Source: Campylobacteraceae bacterium (GTDB taxonomy: Bacteria > Campylobacterota > Campylobacteria > Campylobacterales > Campylobacteraceae). From it: a stretch of DNA of 64,000 nt. The notes below the pieces were generated by a model that did not search any database, was not told the origin of the DNA, and was given only the letters and a program-made list of their open reading frames with translations. The stretch is taken from assembly GCA_900753405.1 (NCBI GenBank), contig CAADYZ010000019.1, forward strand, positions 62,001 to 126,000, given 5' to 3'. A program made the position numbers and the translations under genes. The stretch's first letter is position 1. Every line of letters begins with the position of its first letter. Shown here one piece after another: positions 16,078-24,388 of the stretch.

Positions 16078-19000
16078 CTACCCTTTCAGCCACTCCTGCA
16101 AACTCTTCACCTCGCTCGCCTCGTCAAAAAACAGCAACGAACTGGCTGCGATCAACGCAAGATTCATATTTGTAAAATACGGAATTTTCATCCTAATCAC
16201 CGCTTGGCGGATTTTATAAGCGTCATCACCATTTGACTTGCTATCACTCGTATTCACAACCAACGCGACATCTCCGTTTTTGAGTCTGTCTTCGATGTTT
16301 GGTCGCCCTTCGCTGATCTTAAACACAAGCTCAGCCTCAATTCCGCCGTTTCTTAGCACCACAAAAGTCCCATAAGTCGCCATCAGCTCAAAGCCAGCTT
16401 CGATAAACTTTCGCCCAAGCTCAACCGCACGCGGCTTGTCAAATTCGCTTAAACTCAAAAAGACTTTACCGCTTCTGGCAAGCTCGTTTTTCGCGGCAAA
16501 CTGGCTTTTTAGGAAGCTCACCTCGTGACGCGAACTAACGCCCATCACCTCGCCCGTGCTTTTCATCTCAGGTCCTAAGATAAGGTCTGCGCCCGGGAGT
16601 TTGTTAAACGGAAAGACGCTCTCTTTAACGCTCACGCGGTTTGAAATTCGCGGTTTATACACTCCGTCAGCCTTTTGCACCACGCCGAATTTGTCGTAAA
16701 ACTTCAACGCCGATGCGAGGATGCCCTCTTCTTGCGGGAATTGACTTTTTTGCCACATCACCCTCGTTGCGACTTTTGCCATCGGCACGCCAGTGGCTTT
16801 GCTGACAAACGGCACGGTGCGGCTCGCGCGCGGATTGACTTCGATGATGTAAAGTTCGCCTTCGAAAATGGCAAATTGGATGTTCATCAACCCGATCACG
16901 CCAAGTTCAAGGGCGATTTTGCAGGTCGCCTCTTCGACTTGTTTGATCATCTGCGCGCTAAGATTTAGCGGCGGAAGCAAACTCGCCGAGTCGCCGCTAT
17001 GCACGCCCGCTTCTTCGATATGCTCTAAAATCGCCCCGATGAAAACTTCGCGTCCGTCACAGATCGCATCCACATCCAGCTCAGTCGCATTTTGCAAAAA
17101 TTTGTCGAGCAAAACAGGCGAGTTGTTGCTCACTTGCACCGCTTCGTTCATATACTCACGCAACTCAGCTTCATTATGCACACGCCTCATCGCCCGCCCA
17201 CCTAAAACATAACTCGGACGCACCAAAACTGGATAGCCGATCTGTGCTGCCTTTGCAACCGCTTCGCTTTCGCTTGTAGCTGTGTCGTTGCAAGGCTGTT
17301 TAACGCCGATGCGGGTGATGAATTCGCTAAATTTTTTGCGGTCCTCCGCCTCGTCGATCGCCCTTGCGCTCGTGCCGATGATCTTCGCGCCCGCTAAACT
17401 AAGCCGTTTGCTAAACTTCAACGGCGTCTGTCCGCCAAAATGCACGATCACCCCGCTTGGCTCTTCTCGCTCGATGACGCTGCGTAAATGCTCAAAGTCG
17501 ATCGGCTCAAAATAAAGCACATCGCTCGTGTCGTAGTCGGTGCTGACGGTTTCTGGGTTGCAGTTGTACATAATGCTCTTCACGCCAAGGTCTTTTAAGG
17601 CAAAAGAGGCATGCACGCAGCAATAGTCAAATTCGATGCCTTGTCCGATGCGGTTTGGTCCGCCACCGATGATCAAAACCGACTTTTCGCCGACTAGCTT
17701 TTGTGTCAAATTCGAATTTGACGCACAATTTTGCGGATTTGTCGTACTGTAAAGATAAGGCGTCAAAGAGGCAAACTCACCCGCACAAGTATCCACCTCG
17801 TTGTAAGAAAGCGCAATTCCAAGCTGTTTTCTTGCGTAAAAAACATCATTTTGCGTAAGTTCTAAGTTGTCTTTTTGGCTGATGAGTCTGGCAAGTCGTT
17901 TGTCGCTAAAACCCATCGCCTTTGCCTCGCGAAGCCTTTTGGCGTCTGACAAAATCTCCATATCCACGCCTTTTTCATACTCCACGATTTGACTAATCTG
18001 CGTCAAAAACCAGCGATCCACCCTGCACGCTTCGTGAATTTCTTCCAAACCATAACCCCGCCTAAACGCCTCGGCGATCTGTAAAATGCGCTTTTCGTTC
18101 GCGTTTCTAAGCCCAAAAAGCAGGTCTGCGTCCGAGCAGTTAAGCTCGTCAAAACCGCCCAAATCCCGCTCCAACGAGCAAAGTGCTTTTTGCATACTCT
18201 CTTTAAATGTCCGCCCGATCGCCATCACCTCGCCAACGCTTTTCATCGCCGTTGTCAAATTCGAATTTGCCCCCGGGAATTTCTCAAATGTAAAGCGCGG
18301 AATTTTCGTCACGATGTAGTCGATGACTGGCTCAAAACTAGCCGCCGTGCCTGTGATGTCGTTTTTTATCTCATCAAGCGTGTAACCAACCGCAAGCAGT
18401 GTTGCGACCTTTGCGATCGGATAGCCCGTTGCCTTGCTCGCAAGCGCTGAGCTGCGTGAAACGCGCGGATTCATCTCAATCACCGTCATCCGCCCATTCA
18501 GCGGATTGACCGCAAACTGGACATTACTCCCGCCCGTATCAACCCCGATCTCACGCAAAATCGCAAAGCTGTAATCACGCATTTTTTGATATTCTTTATC
18601 CGTCAGCGTCAAAGCGGGTGCTATGGTGATGCTATCACCCGTATGCACGCCCATCGGGTCGATATTTTCAATAGAGCACACGACAATGCAGTTGTCCTCC
18701 TTGTCGCGGATCACCTCCATCTCAAACTCTTTCCACCCAAGCAAACTCTCTTCGATCAAAATCTCGCTGATCGGACTTGCCTCCAAACCAGCCTCTGCTA
18801 GTGCGCGGAATTCATCCGTGTTGTAAGCCACGCCGCTTCCAGCACCTCCAAGTGTAAAGCTAGCGCGGATGATGAGCGGGAAGCCTATGTCGCTAGCAGC
18901 ATTCAACGCCTCTTCTAGGTTGTAAGCATAGTGCGATTTAGGCAGGTCCATACCGATTTTAATCATCGCCTCTTTAAACGCCACGCGGTCCTCGCCTTTT

Positions 19001-19377
19001 TGGATCGCCTCTGGCTTTGCGCCCAAGAATTTGACGCTCGCAAATTTGGTTTTAAACTCCTCGCTGTTATAAACCTCCATCGCCGCATTCAACGCAACCT
19101 GCCCGCCCATTGTCGGCAAGATCGCATCCACTCCTTCGCGCTCGATGATACGCAAAATCGCCTCTTTTGTGATCGGCTCGATGTAGGTCGCGTCCGCAAA
19201 TTCAGGGTCGGTCATAATGGTTGCTGGATTTGAGTTGATCAGCACAACGCGGTAGCCCTGCTCTTTTAAAGTCTTCACCGCCTGCGTCCCGCTGTAATCA
19301 AACTCGCACGCCTGCCCAATGACGATCGGTCCGCTGCCGATTAATAAAATATTTTTCACATCTGTTCGCTTTGGCAT
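16078..19377 (-). CDS. carB: Carbamoyl-phosphate synthase large subunit
   Basis: This makes carbamoyl phosphate for pyrimidines and arginine. Two homologous ATP-grasp halves are visible: LIGSGPIVIGQACEFDYSGT opens the first and LIIGGGPNRIGQGIEFDYCC the second. Each is followed by NSNPATIMTD / NCNPETVSTD and EMNPRVSRSSALASKATGYP / EVNPRASRTVPFVSKATGVP. The C-terminal allosteric domain has STGEVMGVS and VNTSD. The 1099 residues are slightly long. Two in-frame copies of the dispersed repeat occur: GANSNLTTAMKS (about residue 368), where it fits a conserved stretch, and CASNSNLTQKLVGEKS (about residue 551), at the junction of the halves where relatives are shorter. The small subunit carA is not in the window. 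Confidence 0.96.
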   Translation of the reverse strand: MPKRTDVKNILLIGSGPIVIGQACEFDYSGTQAVKTLKEQGYRVVLINSNPATIMTDPEFADATYIEPITKEAILRIIEREGVDAILPTMGGQVALNAAMEVYNSEEFKTKFASVKFLGAKPEAIQKGEDRVAFKEAMIKIGMDLPKSHYAYNLEEALNAASDIGFPLIIRASFTLGGAGSGVAYNTDEFRALAEAGLEASPISEILIEESLLGWKEFEMEVIRDKEDNCIVVCSIENIDPMGVHTGDSITIAPALTLTDKEYQKMRDYSFAILREIGVDTGGSNVQFAVNPLNGRMTVIEMNPRVSRSSALASKATGYPIAKVATLLAVGYTLDEIKNDITGTAASFEPVIDYIVTKIPRFTFEKFPGANSNLTTAMKSVGEVMAIGRTFKESMQKALCSLERDLGGFDELNCSDADLLFGLRNANEKRILQIAEAFRRGYGLEEIHEACRVDRWFLTQISQIVEYEKGVDMEILSDAKRLREAKAMGFSDKRLARLISQKDNLELTQNDVFYARKQLGIALSYNEVDTCAGEFASLTPYLYSTTNPQNCASNSNLTQKLVGEKSVLIIGGGPNRIGQGIEFDYCCVHASFALKDLGVKSIMYNCNPETVSTDYDTSDVLYFEPIDFEHLRSVIEREEPSGVIVHFGGQTPLKFSKRLSLAGAKIIGTSARAIDEAEDRKKFSEFITRIGVKQPCNDTATSESEAVAKAAQIGYPVLVRPSYVLGGRAMRRVHNEAELREYMNEAVQVSNNSPVLLDKFLQNATELDVDAICDGREVFIGAILEHIEEAGVHSGDSASLLPPLNLSAQMIKQVEEATCKIALELGVIGLMNIQFAIFEGELYIIEVNPRASRTVPFVSKATGVPMAKVATRVMWQKSQFPQEEGILASALKFYDKFGVVQKADGVYKPRISNRVSVKESVFPFNKLPGADLILGPEMKSTGEVMGVSSRHEVSFLKSQFAAKNELARSGKVFLSLSEFDKPRAVELGRKFIEAGFELMATYGTFVVLRNGGIEAELVFKISEGRPNIEDRLKNGDVALVVNTSDSKSNGDDAYKIRQAVIRMKIPYFTNMNLALIAASSLLFFDEASEVKSLQEWLKG

Positions 19378-19435
19378 TTTTACCCTTTGCTTAATTTAAC
19401 TTTTTGTCAAAATTTGTCAAAACCGAATTTGACTT

Positions 19436-20752
19436 TTACTCTTTACCCGCTTCGTTTGCGCTGCTTTTTTTCGCCGTTTTGCCTTCTTTTGGCTTGGTGG
19501 CTTTTGCTGGTTTTGTGCTGACGGATTTGATTTTCAGTGGGGCGACTTTGTCACGGATCACCTCTGGCGTGATGACAATGTCGTAACCTCTAAGTTCTGG
19601 CAGCTCAAACATAGTGTCAAGCAAAACTTCTTCGAGAATGCTACGCAAACCGCGCGCGCCCGTTTCACGCTTAATCGCAAGCTCAGCGATCGCCTCCAAC
19701 GCCTCTTTTTCCACCTTCAAAGTCACATCATCAAGCGCAAAAAGCTTTTGGTATTGCTTGATGATGGCGTTTTTTGGCTCGGTTAAAATTCGCACCATAT
19801 CCGCCACATTCAGCTTGTTTAAAGTGGTGATGACTGGAAGCCTGCCGATTAGCTCTGGGATCATCCCAAAATGCACCAAATCATCCGGCTCAACCTTTTC
19901 TAGCAACTCGTCTCGCTGTTTTGCGCTGTGTTTTTCGTGTCCAAAGCCAACTGAATTTCCGCCCAAACGCTTGTCGATGATCTTTTCAAGCCCGTCAAAC
20001 GCACCGCCGCAGACGAATAAGATGTTGGTTGTGTCGATGCTGATGAAGTCTTGGTTTGGGTGTTTTCTGCCGCCTTTTGGCGGGATATTCACCACGCTGC
20101 CTTCGATAAGTTTAAGCAAGGCTTGCTGCACGCCTTCGCCGCCAACATCCCGCGTTGTCGAGCGGTTTTCGCTTGACCTTGAAAGCTTGTCGATCTCATC
20201 CACAAACACGATGCCTCGCTCGGTTTTTTTCACATCCCCGCCGCTTGCGTGAAAGAGTCGCGTTAAAATGTTTTCCACATCCTCACCGACATAACCCGCT
20301 TCGGTCAAAGAGGTCGCGTCACTAATGGCGATCGGCACATCCAAAAACTTCGCCACCGTCTGTGCAAGAAGCGTCTTTCCGCTACCCGTTGGTCCGATGA
20401 GCAAGATGTTTGACTTGCCGATCTCAACATCATCCTCTTCATCAAGCTGCGTTTGTTTGAAGATGCGTTTGTAGTGGTTGTAAATTCCTACGCTAAACGA
20501 TTTTTTCGCCTCGTCTTGTCCGATGACATACGCGTCCAAAACACCCTTTAACATCCGCGGCGTGATGTCGGTGTTGATGGCGTCTAGGTCAAAACCCGTC
20601 TCCTCCTCTTTCTCAACCTCGCCCTCGACTGCTGAGTAGCAAGCTTTGATGCACGAGTTGCAGATGTAACAAGTTGGATTGTCAATGTCGTTGGCAAAAA
20701 CTTTACGATGCCTATCTTCACTCATCCCGCAAAAACTGCATATTTTTTCCAT
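19436..20752 (-). CDS. clpX: ATP-dependent Clp protease ATPase subunit ClpX
   Basis: ClpX unfolds proteins and feeds them to ClpP. It has the N-terminal C4 zinc finger (CSFCGMSEDRHR, CYICNSCI), Walker A GPTGSGKTLLAQTVAKF, Walker B GIVFVDEIDKL, and the sensor/arginine region TGARGLRSILEEVLLDTMFE. The 438 residues include a Lys/Ala-rich C-terminal tail (about 412-438). The start follows AAGGATCAAA. In C. jejuni, as I recall it, mreB and mreC lie between clpX and carB. Here the gap is only 58 bases and holds one repeat copy. Confidence 0.96.
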   Translation of the reverse strand: MEKICSFCGMSEDRHRKVFANDIDNPTCYICNSCIKACYSAVEGEVEKEEETGFDLDAINTDITPRMLKGVLDAYVIGQDEAKKSFSVGIYNHYKRIFKQTQLDEEDDVEIGKSNILLIGPTGSGKTLLAQTVAKFLDVPIAISDATSLTEAGYVGEDVENILTRLFHASGGDVKKTERGIVFVDEIDKLSRSSENRSTTRDVGGEGVQQALLKLIEGSVVNIPPKGGRKHPNQDFISIDTTNILFVCGGAFDGLEKIIDKRLGGNSVGFGHEKHSAKQRDELLEKVEPDDLVHFGMIPELIGRLPVITTLNKLNVADMVRILTEPKNAIIKQYQKLFALDDVTLKVEKEALEAIAELAIKRETGARGLRSILEEVLLDTMFELPELRGYDIVITPEVIRDKVAPLKIKSVSTKPAKATKPKEGKTAKKSSANEAGKE

Positions 20753-20778
20753 TTTGATCCTTCATTAAACTTCACAAT

Positions 20779-20804
20779 TGTCAAAATCAAATTTGATTTT
20801 GACA
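20779..20804. repeat. Perfect 26-base palindrome of the dispersed motif
   Basis: TGTCAAAATCAAA is followed by its exact reverse complement. It lies 7 bases beyond the lpxA stop, between lpxA and clpX. Confidence 0.9.
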
Positions 20805-20811
20805 TTTTAAC

Positions 20812-21618
20812 TTAACCGCGCTCAACGCTAATTGGCAGGGCGACTCCGCGCGAATTTGAGAGTATGAACTCGCACATTTTTTTCACTTGCGGCGAAGTCG
20901 TTGCGGCTAAAAGCTCGTTGGCTAGGTCGTTTAGCGGCGCGTTTTGCCTAAACAAGAATTTATATGCCGAGTGCAGCTCGTCGATCACGCTTTTTTCAAA
21001 CCGCCTTCTTAAACCGACTAAATTTAGGCTGCGGATGTAGGCGCGGTTGCCCTCCGCAAGACAAAACGGCACAACATCCTGACTCAGCGCACTCGCCCCA
21101 GCGATCATACAACTCTCGCCGATCCTCACTCGCTGATGCACCGGCGTCATACCGCCGATAACCGCGTGGTCGCCGACCTCAACATGCCCGCCAAGCGTTG
21201 CGTTGTTCGCAAAAATGATCCCGTCTCCAACCAGACAATCGTGCGCGATATGCACATACGCCATCACAAACGCGTCATCCCCAATCCGCGTAAAACCATC
21301 CCCTTTGTGCGTGCCTGAGTTGATGGTGCAAAATTCTCTGATGGTCGCGTTTTTGCCGATGACAACGCCGCTTTTCAAGCCGTTTTTCATCTCACTAAGG
21401 TAGCTGATGTCTTGTGCGATGTCGCCGACAATCGCATATGAGTAAATCGTGCTTGCCTCGCCGATTGTCGTGTGTCCTAAAATTCGCGCGCCCTGCTTCA
21501 CCTTCACGCCGTCTTGCAAACAAACATCCCGCCCAACAAAAGCATAATCCTCGATCTCGCATTCGCTGCCAATCTTCGCTCCGTCTTCGATAATGGCAAA
21601 TTTTCCTATCCGACTCAT
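20812..21618 (-). CDS. lpxA: UDP-N-acetylglucosamine acyltransferase
   Basis: This performs the first step of lipid A synthesis, acylating UDP-GlcNAc in the cytoplasm. The protein is a left-handed beta helix of hexapeptide repeats (IGSECEIEDYAFVGRDVCLQ, VKVKQGARILGHTTIGE). It contains the family motifs NSGTHKGDGFTRIGDDAFVM, AHIAHDCLVGDG (seen here as YVHIAHDCLVGDG, with the catalytic His), and NLVGLRRRFEKSVI. The 268 residues are normal. It follows fabZ, the usual pairing, and starts after AAAGGACGCAG. Confidence 0.95.
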   Translation of the reverse strand: MSRIGKFAIIEDGAKIGSECEIEDYAFVGRDVCLQDGVKVKQGARILGHTTIGEASTIYSYAIVGDIAQDISYLSEMKNGLKSGVVIGKNATIREFCTINSGTHKGDGFTRIGDDAFVMAYVHIAHDCLVGDGIIFANNATLGGHVEVGDHAVIGGMTPVHQRVRIGESCMIAGASALSQDVVPFCLAEGNRAYIRSLNLVGLRRRFEKSVIDELHSAYKFLFRQNAPLNDLANELLAATTSPQVKKMCEFILSNSRGVALPISVERG

Positions 21619-21660
21619 CTGCGTCCTTTGTAAATCTTACTCAAATTCGGTTTTTGCAAA

Positions 21661-22104
21661 TTATTTATCCACAATCATCGCTTTAAGTTCTGCCTCGGCA
21701 CAAAGCTTGTCTTCGACAAACGCCCGCGCGTTTAAAACCCACATCGTCCCGCGGACTTTTGCAACTTCGATCTTGTAATCAAGTCTGTCACCCGGTCGAA
21801 CTGGATTTCTAAATTTACAGCCATCCACGCTCATAAAATACACAACTTTTTGTGCGATGTCAATGCCTTGCTCTTTTGCGCTCATAAACGCCAAAACGCC
21901 GCCCGCTTGCGCCATACCTTCGATGATCATCACGCCGGGGTAGATCGGATGGTCTGGAAAATGCCCTTGAAAAACTGGCTCACCGATGGTGACATTTTTG
22001 TAAGCGTGGATGCTTTCGTTTTTTACCAAATCCACAACCCTATCAACCAGCAAAAATGGAAACCTATGCGGGATAATCTCCTGAATCTGCGTTACATCAA
22101 GCAT
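21661..22104 (-). CDS. fabZ: 3-hydroxyacyl-ACP dehydratase
   Basis: This removes water from 3-hydroxyacyl-ACP in fatty acid elongation. The hot-dog-fold motif is HRFPFLLVDRV followed by FQGHFPDHPIYPGVMIIEGMAQAGG, with the catalytic His and Glu. The length is 147 residues. It lies directly upstream of lpxA, which competes for the same hydroxyacyl-ACP pool. A repeat copy (21640-21660) fills the short gap between them. Confidence 0.96.
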   Translation of the reverse strand: MLDVTQIQEIIPHRFPFLLVDRVVDLVKNESIHAYKNVTIGEPVFQGHFPDHPIYPGVMIIEGMAQAGGVLAFMSAKEQGIDIAQKVVYFMSVDGCKFRNPVRPGDRLDYKIEVAKVRGTMWVLNARAFVEDKLCAEAELKAMIVDK

Positions 22105-22171
22105 CTTCTCTCCTTAGTTAAAAATTCATCGATTTTAGCCAAAATTACTTTAAACTTGGTAAAACATCAAA

Positions 22172-22197
22172 TGTCAAAACCAAATTTGATTTTGACA
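22172..22197. repeat. Near-perfect 26-base palindrome of the dispersed motif
   Basis: TGTCAAAACCAAA is followed by TTTGATTTTGACA, with one mismatched pair. It lies just beyond the 3' end of the acidic protein gene and upstream of fabZ. Confidence 0.9.
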
Positions 22198-22204
22198 CTT
22201 TGCC

Positions 22205-22993
22205 CTAACGCCGCGAGTCGTCATCGTCATCATCGTAGTAATAATAGTCGTCATCCTCATCCTCATCGTCATCGTAATCTTCGTAAAGATACTCCTCCAA
22301 GCCCTCTTCATCCTCATTTCGCAACTCAACCAACTCTTGGTAAATCTCTGACATTTTTTCTCCTTCTCCTTGTGTTGCAGCCCATATCCACTCAACCCCT
22401 TTGCTTGCCTTATCCGGGTCCAAAAGCATTGCGTTAATGATCTCAATCACTTTCATTATAGACTCGCTATCAAACTCATCTGGGTTAGAAAGCATCTTTG
22501 TAATCACTGTGTTAAACGACTCCAAAGCCACAAACGCCTCGCCGTTTTGCGGGACTTCTGAACACTTAATAAGCAGCGGCAAGTAGGTTTGCTCAGCTAG
22601 CAGTTTGTTAAACGCGGTCTGTTTTTTACGCAACAACAAAACCAACTTGTCTTTGCTAATCTCAAACTTATCTGTGTTAGCAACGCCTAAGGACTCGCTT
22701 TGCTCCCCATTCGCCTCCGCCTCGCCGCTCTCGCCAGTCTCGCTCACCTCGTCAAACTCGCCAACCTCGCCAAAGTCGCCAAACCTCTCAAACTTCTCGC
22801 CAGCACTTGCCTCGCCCTCAACCTCCTCGTCAAATTCGGTTTTAGCAAAATCCTCTCGCAACGCCCCGCCAAGCGCAGTCTTTGACAAAGCACTCTTTTT
22901 TTTGACATCCGCCGCGTCTAAAAGCAGTGAGTTTTTCGCCCGTTTTAGCGAAGATAAAGCACCTTTTCGCAACTCATCCTTCACACTCGCCAC
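22205..22993 (-). CDS. Acidic low-complexity protein of unknown function
   Basis: The 262-residue protein has a basic N-terminus, an acidic Gly/Glu-rich middle (about residues 50-95, with FGDFGEVGEFDEVSETGE), and a structured helical core (about 105-215: KDKLVLLLRKKQTAFNKLLA, SIMKVIEIINAMLLDP). It ends in a tail made almost only of Asp, Glu and Tyr. The tail is encoded by GAT/GAC-type trinucleotide runs at 22213-22275. The GTG start at 22993 has a textbook AAGGAGG upstream. Its position before fabZ matches an unnamed C. jejuni gene (Cj0272, from memory). A repeat copy is in frame near residues 48-54 (AKTEFDEE). Function unknown. Confidence 0.7.
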   Translation of the reverse strand: MASVKDELRKGALSSLKRAKNSLLLDAADVKKKSALSKTALGGALREDFAKTEFDEEVEGEASAGEKFERFGDFGEVGEFDEVSETGESGEAEANGEQSESLGVANTDKFEISKDKLVLLLRKKQTAFNKLLAEQTYLPLLIKCSEVPQNGEAFVALESFNTVITKMLSNPDEFDSESIMKVIEIINAMLLDPDKASKGVEWIWAATQGEGEKMSEIYQELVELRNEDEEGLEEYLYEDYDDDEDEDDDYYYYDDDDDDSRR

Positions 22994-23026
22994 TTTACCT
23001 CCTTCAAATTCGGTTTTTGCAACTGC

Positions 23027-23156
23027 TTAATTAATCTTGCTTTTCACAAAATCCTTAACTTTGCTGAAAATCTTCCCCGTCTCCTCTTTTAGCGTGTTTG
23101 CGACATTTTTCGTCTCCGCAAAAACACTATCTAGCGCGCTGCTTTGCACAACGGGG
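23027..23156 (-). other. Frameshifted C-terminal tail of dnaJ
   Basis: In the frame next to that of dnaJ, and open from the GGGG run at 23153-23156 (CCCC on the coding strand), the sequence reads VVQSSALDSVFAETKNVANT and then LKEETGKIFSKVKDFVKSKI, ending at a stop at 23027-23029. This looks like the natural C-terminal tail. Removing one base from the run would join it to DnaJ and give about 387 residues. Confidence 0.65.
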
Positions 23157-24191
23157 CTCGTCCTTTATGCCAAAAGTTTTTTGCAGACTCACCAAAAGTT
23201 CTCGCTGCTCATTTGTTAGCTTTTTTGGCGTCTGCACCTCAACTTGCACAAGCAAGTCGCCGATCCTGCCTGTCTGCACATTTCTAGCTCCGCCGCCAAC
23301 GAATTTGAAGATTTCTCCGTCCTTTGTGCCAGTCGCAAGTTTGAGATCCACCTCGCCTCTTAACCCATCCACCTTGACAACCACGCCGAGTGCGGCTTGC
23401 GTGAAGAAGATCGGCACTTTCAGCCAGATGTCGTCGTTTTTGCGGACGAATTTTTTGTCCTCTTCAACCTGCACTTCGATATACAAATCCCCCGTTGCCT
23501 TCGCCCCTTCGTTGCCTTTGCCACTCAGCCTTAGCCGCATCCCGTCTGCGATACCTTCTGGTAGGTCAAACGACACGCTTGTGCGCGCGCTCGTGTAGCC
23601 TTTGCCGCTGCAACTTTGGCACTTATGTTTAACCACTTCGCCGCTTCCAGCACAATGCGGACAACTTTGTGCAAATGTCATAAACCCTTGTGCGACATGC
23701 AACATCCCACTTCCGCCGCACTTTTGACACGCCTGAACTTCGCCGCCCTTTGCACCGCTTCCGCCGCAAGCTTGGCAGCTTGATTTTTTAGAAAAACTCA
23801 CCTCTTTTTTGCAACCAAAAAACGCCTCTTGAAAGCTGATTTTGATTATCACGCCTGCGTTTAAGTCAAATTTGTCAGTCGGCTTTTGCTTCTGCCTTCT
23901 GCCAAACCCAAAAAGGTCGGCAAACATATCCTCAAAGCCGCCAAACCCGCCAAAACCTTGCGAAAATCCGCCGCCTTCAAGCCCCTCTTTGCCGTATTTG
24001 TCATAAACCGAGCGCTTCTCCTCGTCGCTTAAAACCGCGTAAGCCTCGCTCACTTCTTTAAACTTCTCTTCTGCTTCTTTGTCGCCGTTGTTTCTGTCTG
24101 GGTGGTATTTTAATGCTAGTTTTCTATAAGCTTGTTTGATGGTCGCGCCGTCCGCACTTCTTTCAATCTGCAAAATCTCATAATAATCCAC
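23127..24191 (-). CDS. dnaJ: Chaperone DnaJ, C-terminus altered by a one-base frameshift
   Basis: DnaJ delivers unfolded proteins to DnaK and stimulates its ATPase. It has the J domain with HPD (residues about 1-70, KYHPDRNNG), a Gly/Phe-rich linker (GGGFSQGFGGFGGFEDMF), and four CxxCxGxG zinc repeats (CQACGGSG, CQKCGGSG, CPHCAGSG, CQSCSGKG). The two C-terminal substrate-binding barrels follow. The frame as given ends KDEPRCAKQRAR at 23127. One base fewer in the run at 23153-23156 would continue it into a plausible tail ending at 23027. The start is GTG at 24191 behind GGAG. A CIRCE operator lies upstream. Confidence 0.9.
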   Translation of the reverse strand: MDYYEILQIERSADGATIKQAYRKLALKYHPDRNNGDKEAEEKFKEVSEAYAVLSDEEKRSVYDKYGKEGLEGGGFSQGFGGFGGFEDMFADLFGFGRRQKQKPTDKFDLNAGVIIKISFQEAFFGCKKEVSFSKKSSCQACGGSGAKGGEVQACQKCGGSGMLHVAQGFMTFAQSCPHCAGSGEVVKHKCQSCSGKGYTSARTSVSFDLPEGIADGMRLRLSGKGNEGAKATGDLYIEVQVEEDKKFVRKNDDIWLKVPIFFTQAALGVVVKVDGLRGEVDLKLATGTKDGEIFKFVGGGARNVQTGRIGDLLVQVEVQTPKKLTNEQRELLVSLQKTFGIKDEPRCAKQRAR

Positions 24192-24228
24192 TTGTTTCTC
24201 TCCAAAAAAAAATTTTTAAAAATTGCCG

Positions 24229-24234
24229 ATTTTA
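24229..24234 (-). promoter_or_regulatory. Probable -10 box for dnaJ
   Basis: On the minus strand the box reads TAAAAT preceded by GC. It is about 38 bases before the GTG start and about 28 bases downstream of the CIRCE operator. Confidence 0.4.
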
Positions 24235-24262
24235 GCTAAAAGATTTTAAAATGTAGTTTAAA

Positions 24263-24289
24263 TTAGCAGCACTTCGTGTTGAGTGCTAA
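24263..24289. promoter_or_regulatory. CIRCE operator upstream of dnaJ
   Basis: The form is TTAGCAGCA, nine bases, GAGTGCTAA. The consensus is TTAGCACTC-N9-GAGTGCTAA, so the right half is perfect and the left half has two changes. HrcA, encoded at 46434-47210, should bind here and repress dnaJ at normal temperature. Confidence 0.8.
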
Positions 24290-24308
24290 GTTTTGTAAGC
24301 AGCAAAGG

Positions 24309-24339
24309 GCGTGTCAAAGGCAAGCCGCCTTCAACACGC
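24309..24339 (-). terminator. Hairpin downstream of por
   Basis: The outer stem GCGTGT / ACACGC and the inner stem AAGGC / GCCTT enclose a 5-base loop. It lies between por and the dnaJ operator, after an inverted repeat pair at 24343-24378. There is no long T tract directly after it, so termination is likely but not certain. Confidence 0.45.
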
Positions 24340-24342
24340 AAA

Positions 24343-24378
24343 TGTCAAAACCGAATTTAGTCAAATTTGGTTTTGACA
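24343..24378. repeat. Inverted pair of the dispersed motif after por
   Basis: Two facing copies share the arms TGTCAAAACC and GGTTTTGACA, with AATTTAGTCAAATT-type sequence between. It starts 10 bases beyond the por stop. Confidence 0.8.
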
Positions 24379-24388
24379 ATTTAGCAAA

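Noticed and set aside
19614..20252. 212-residue open frame on the plus strand inside clpX
   Set aside because: Antisense shadow. Composition and position add no support.
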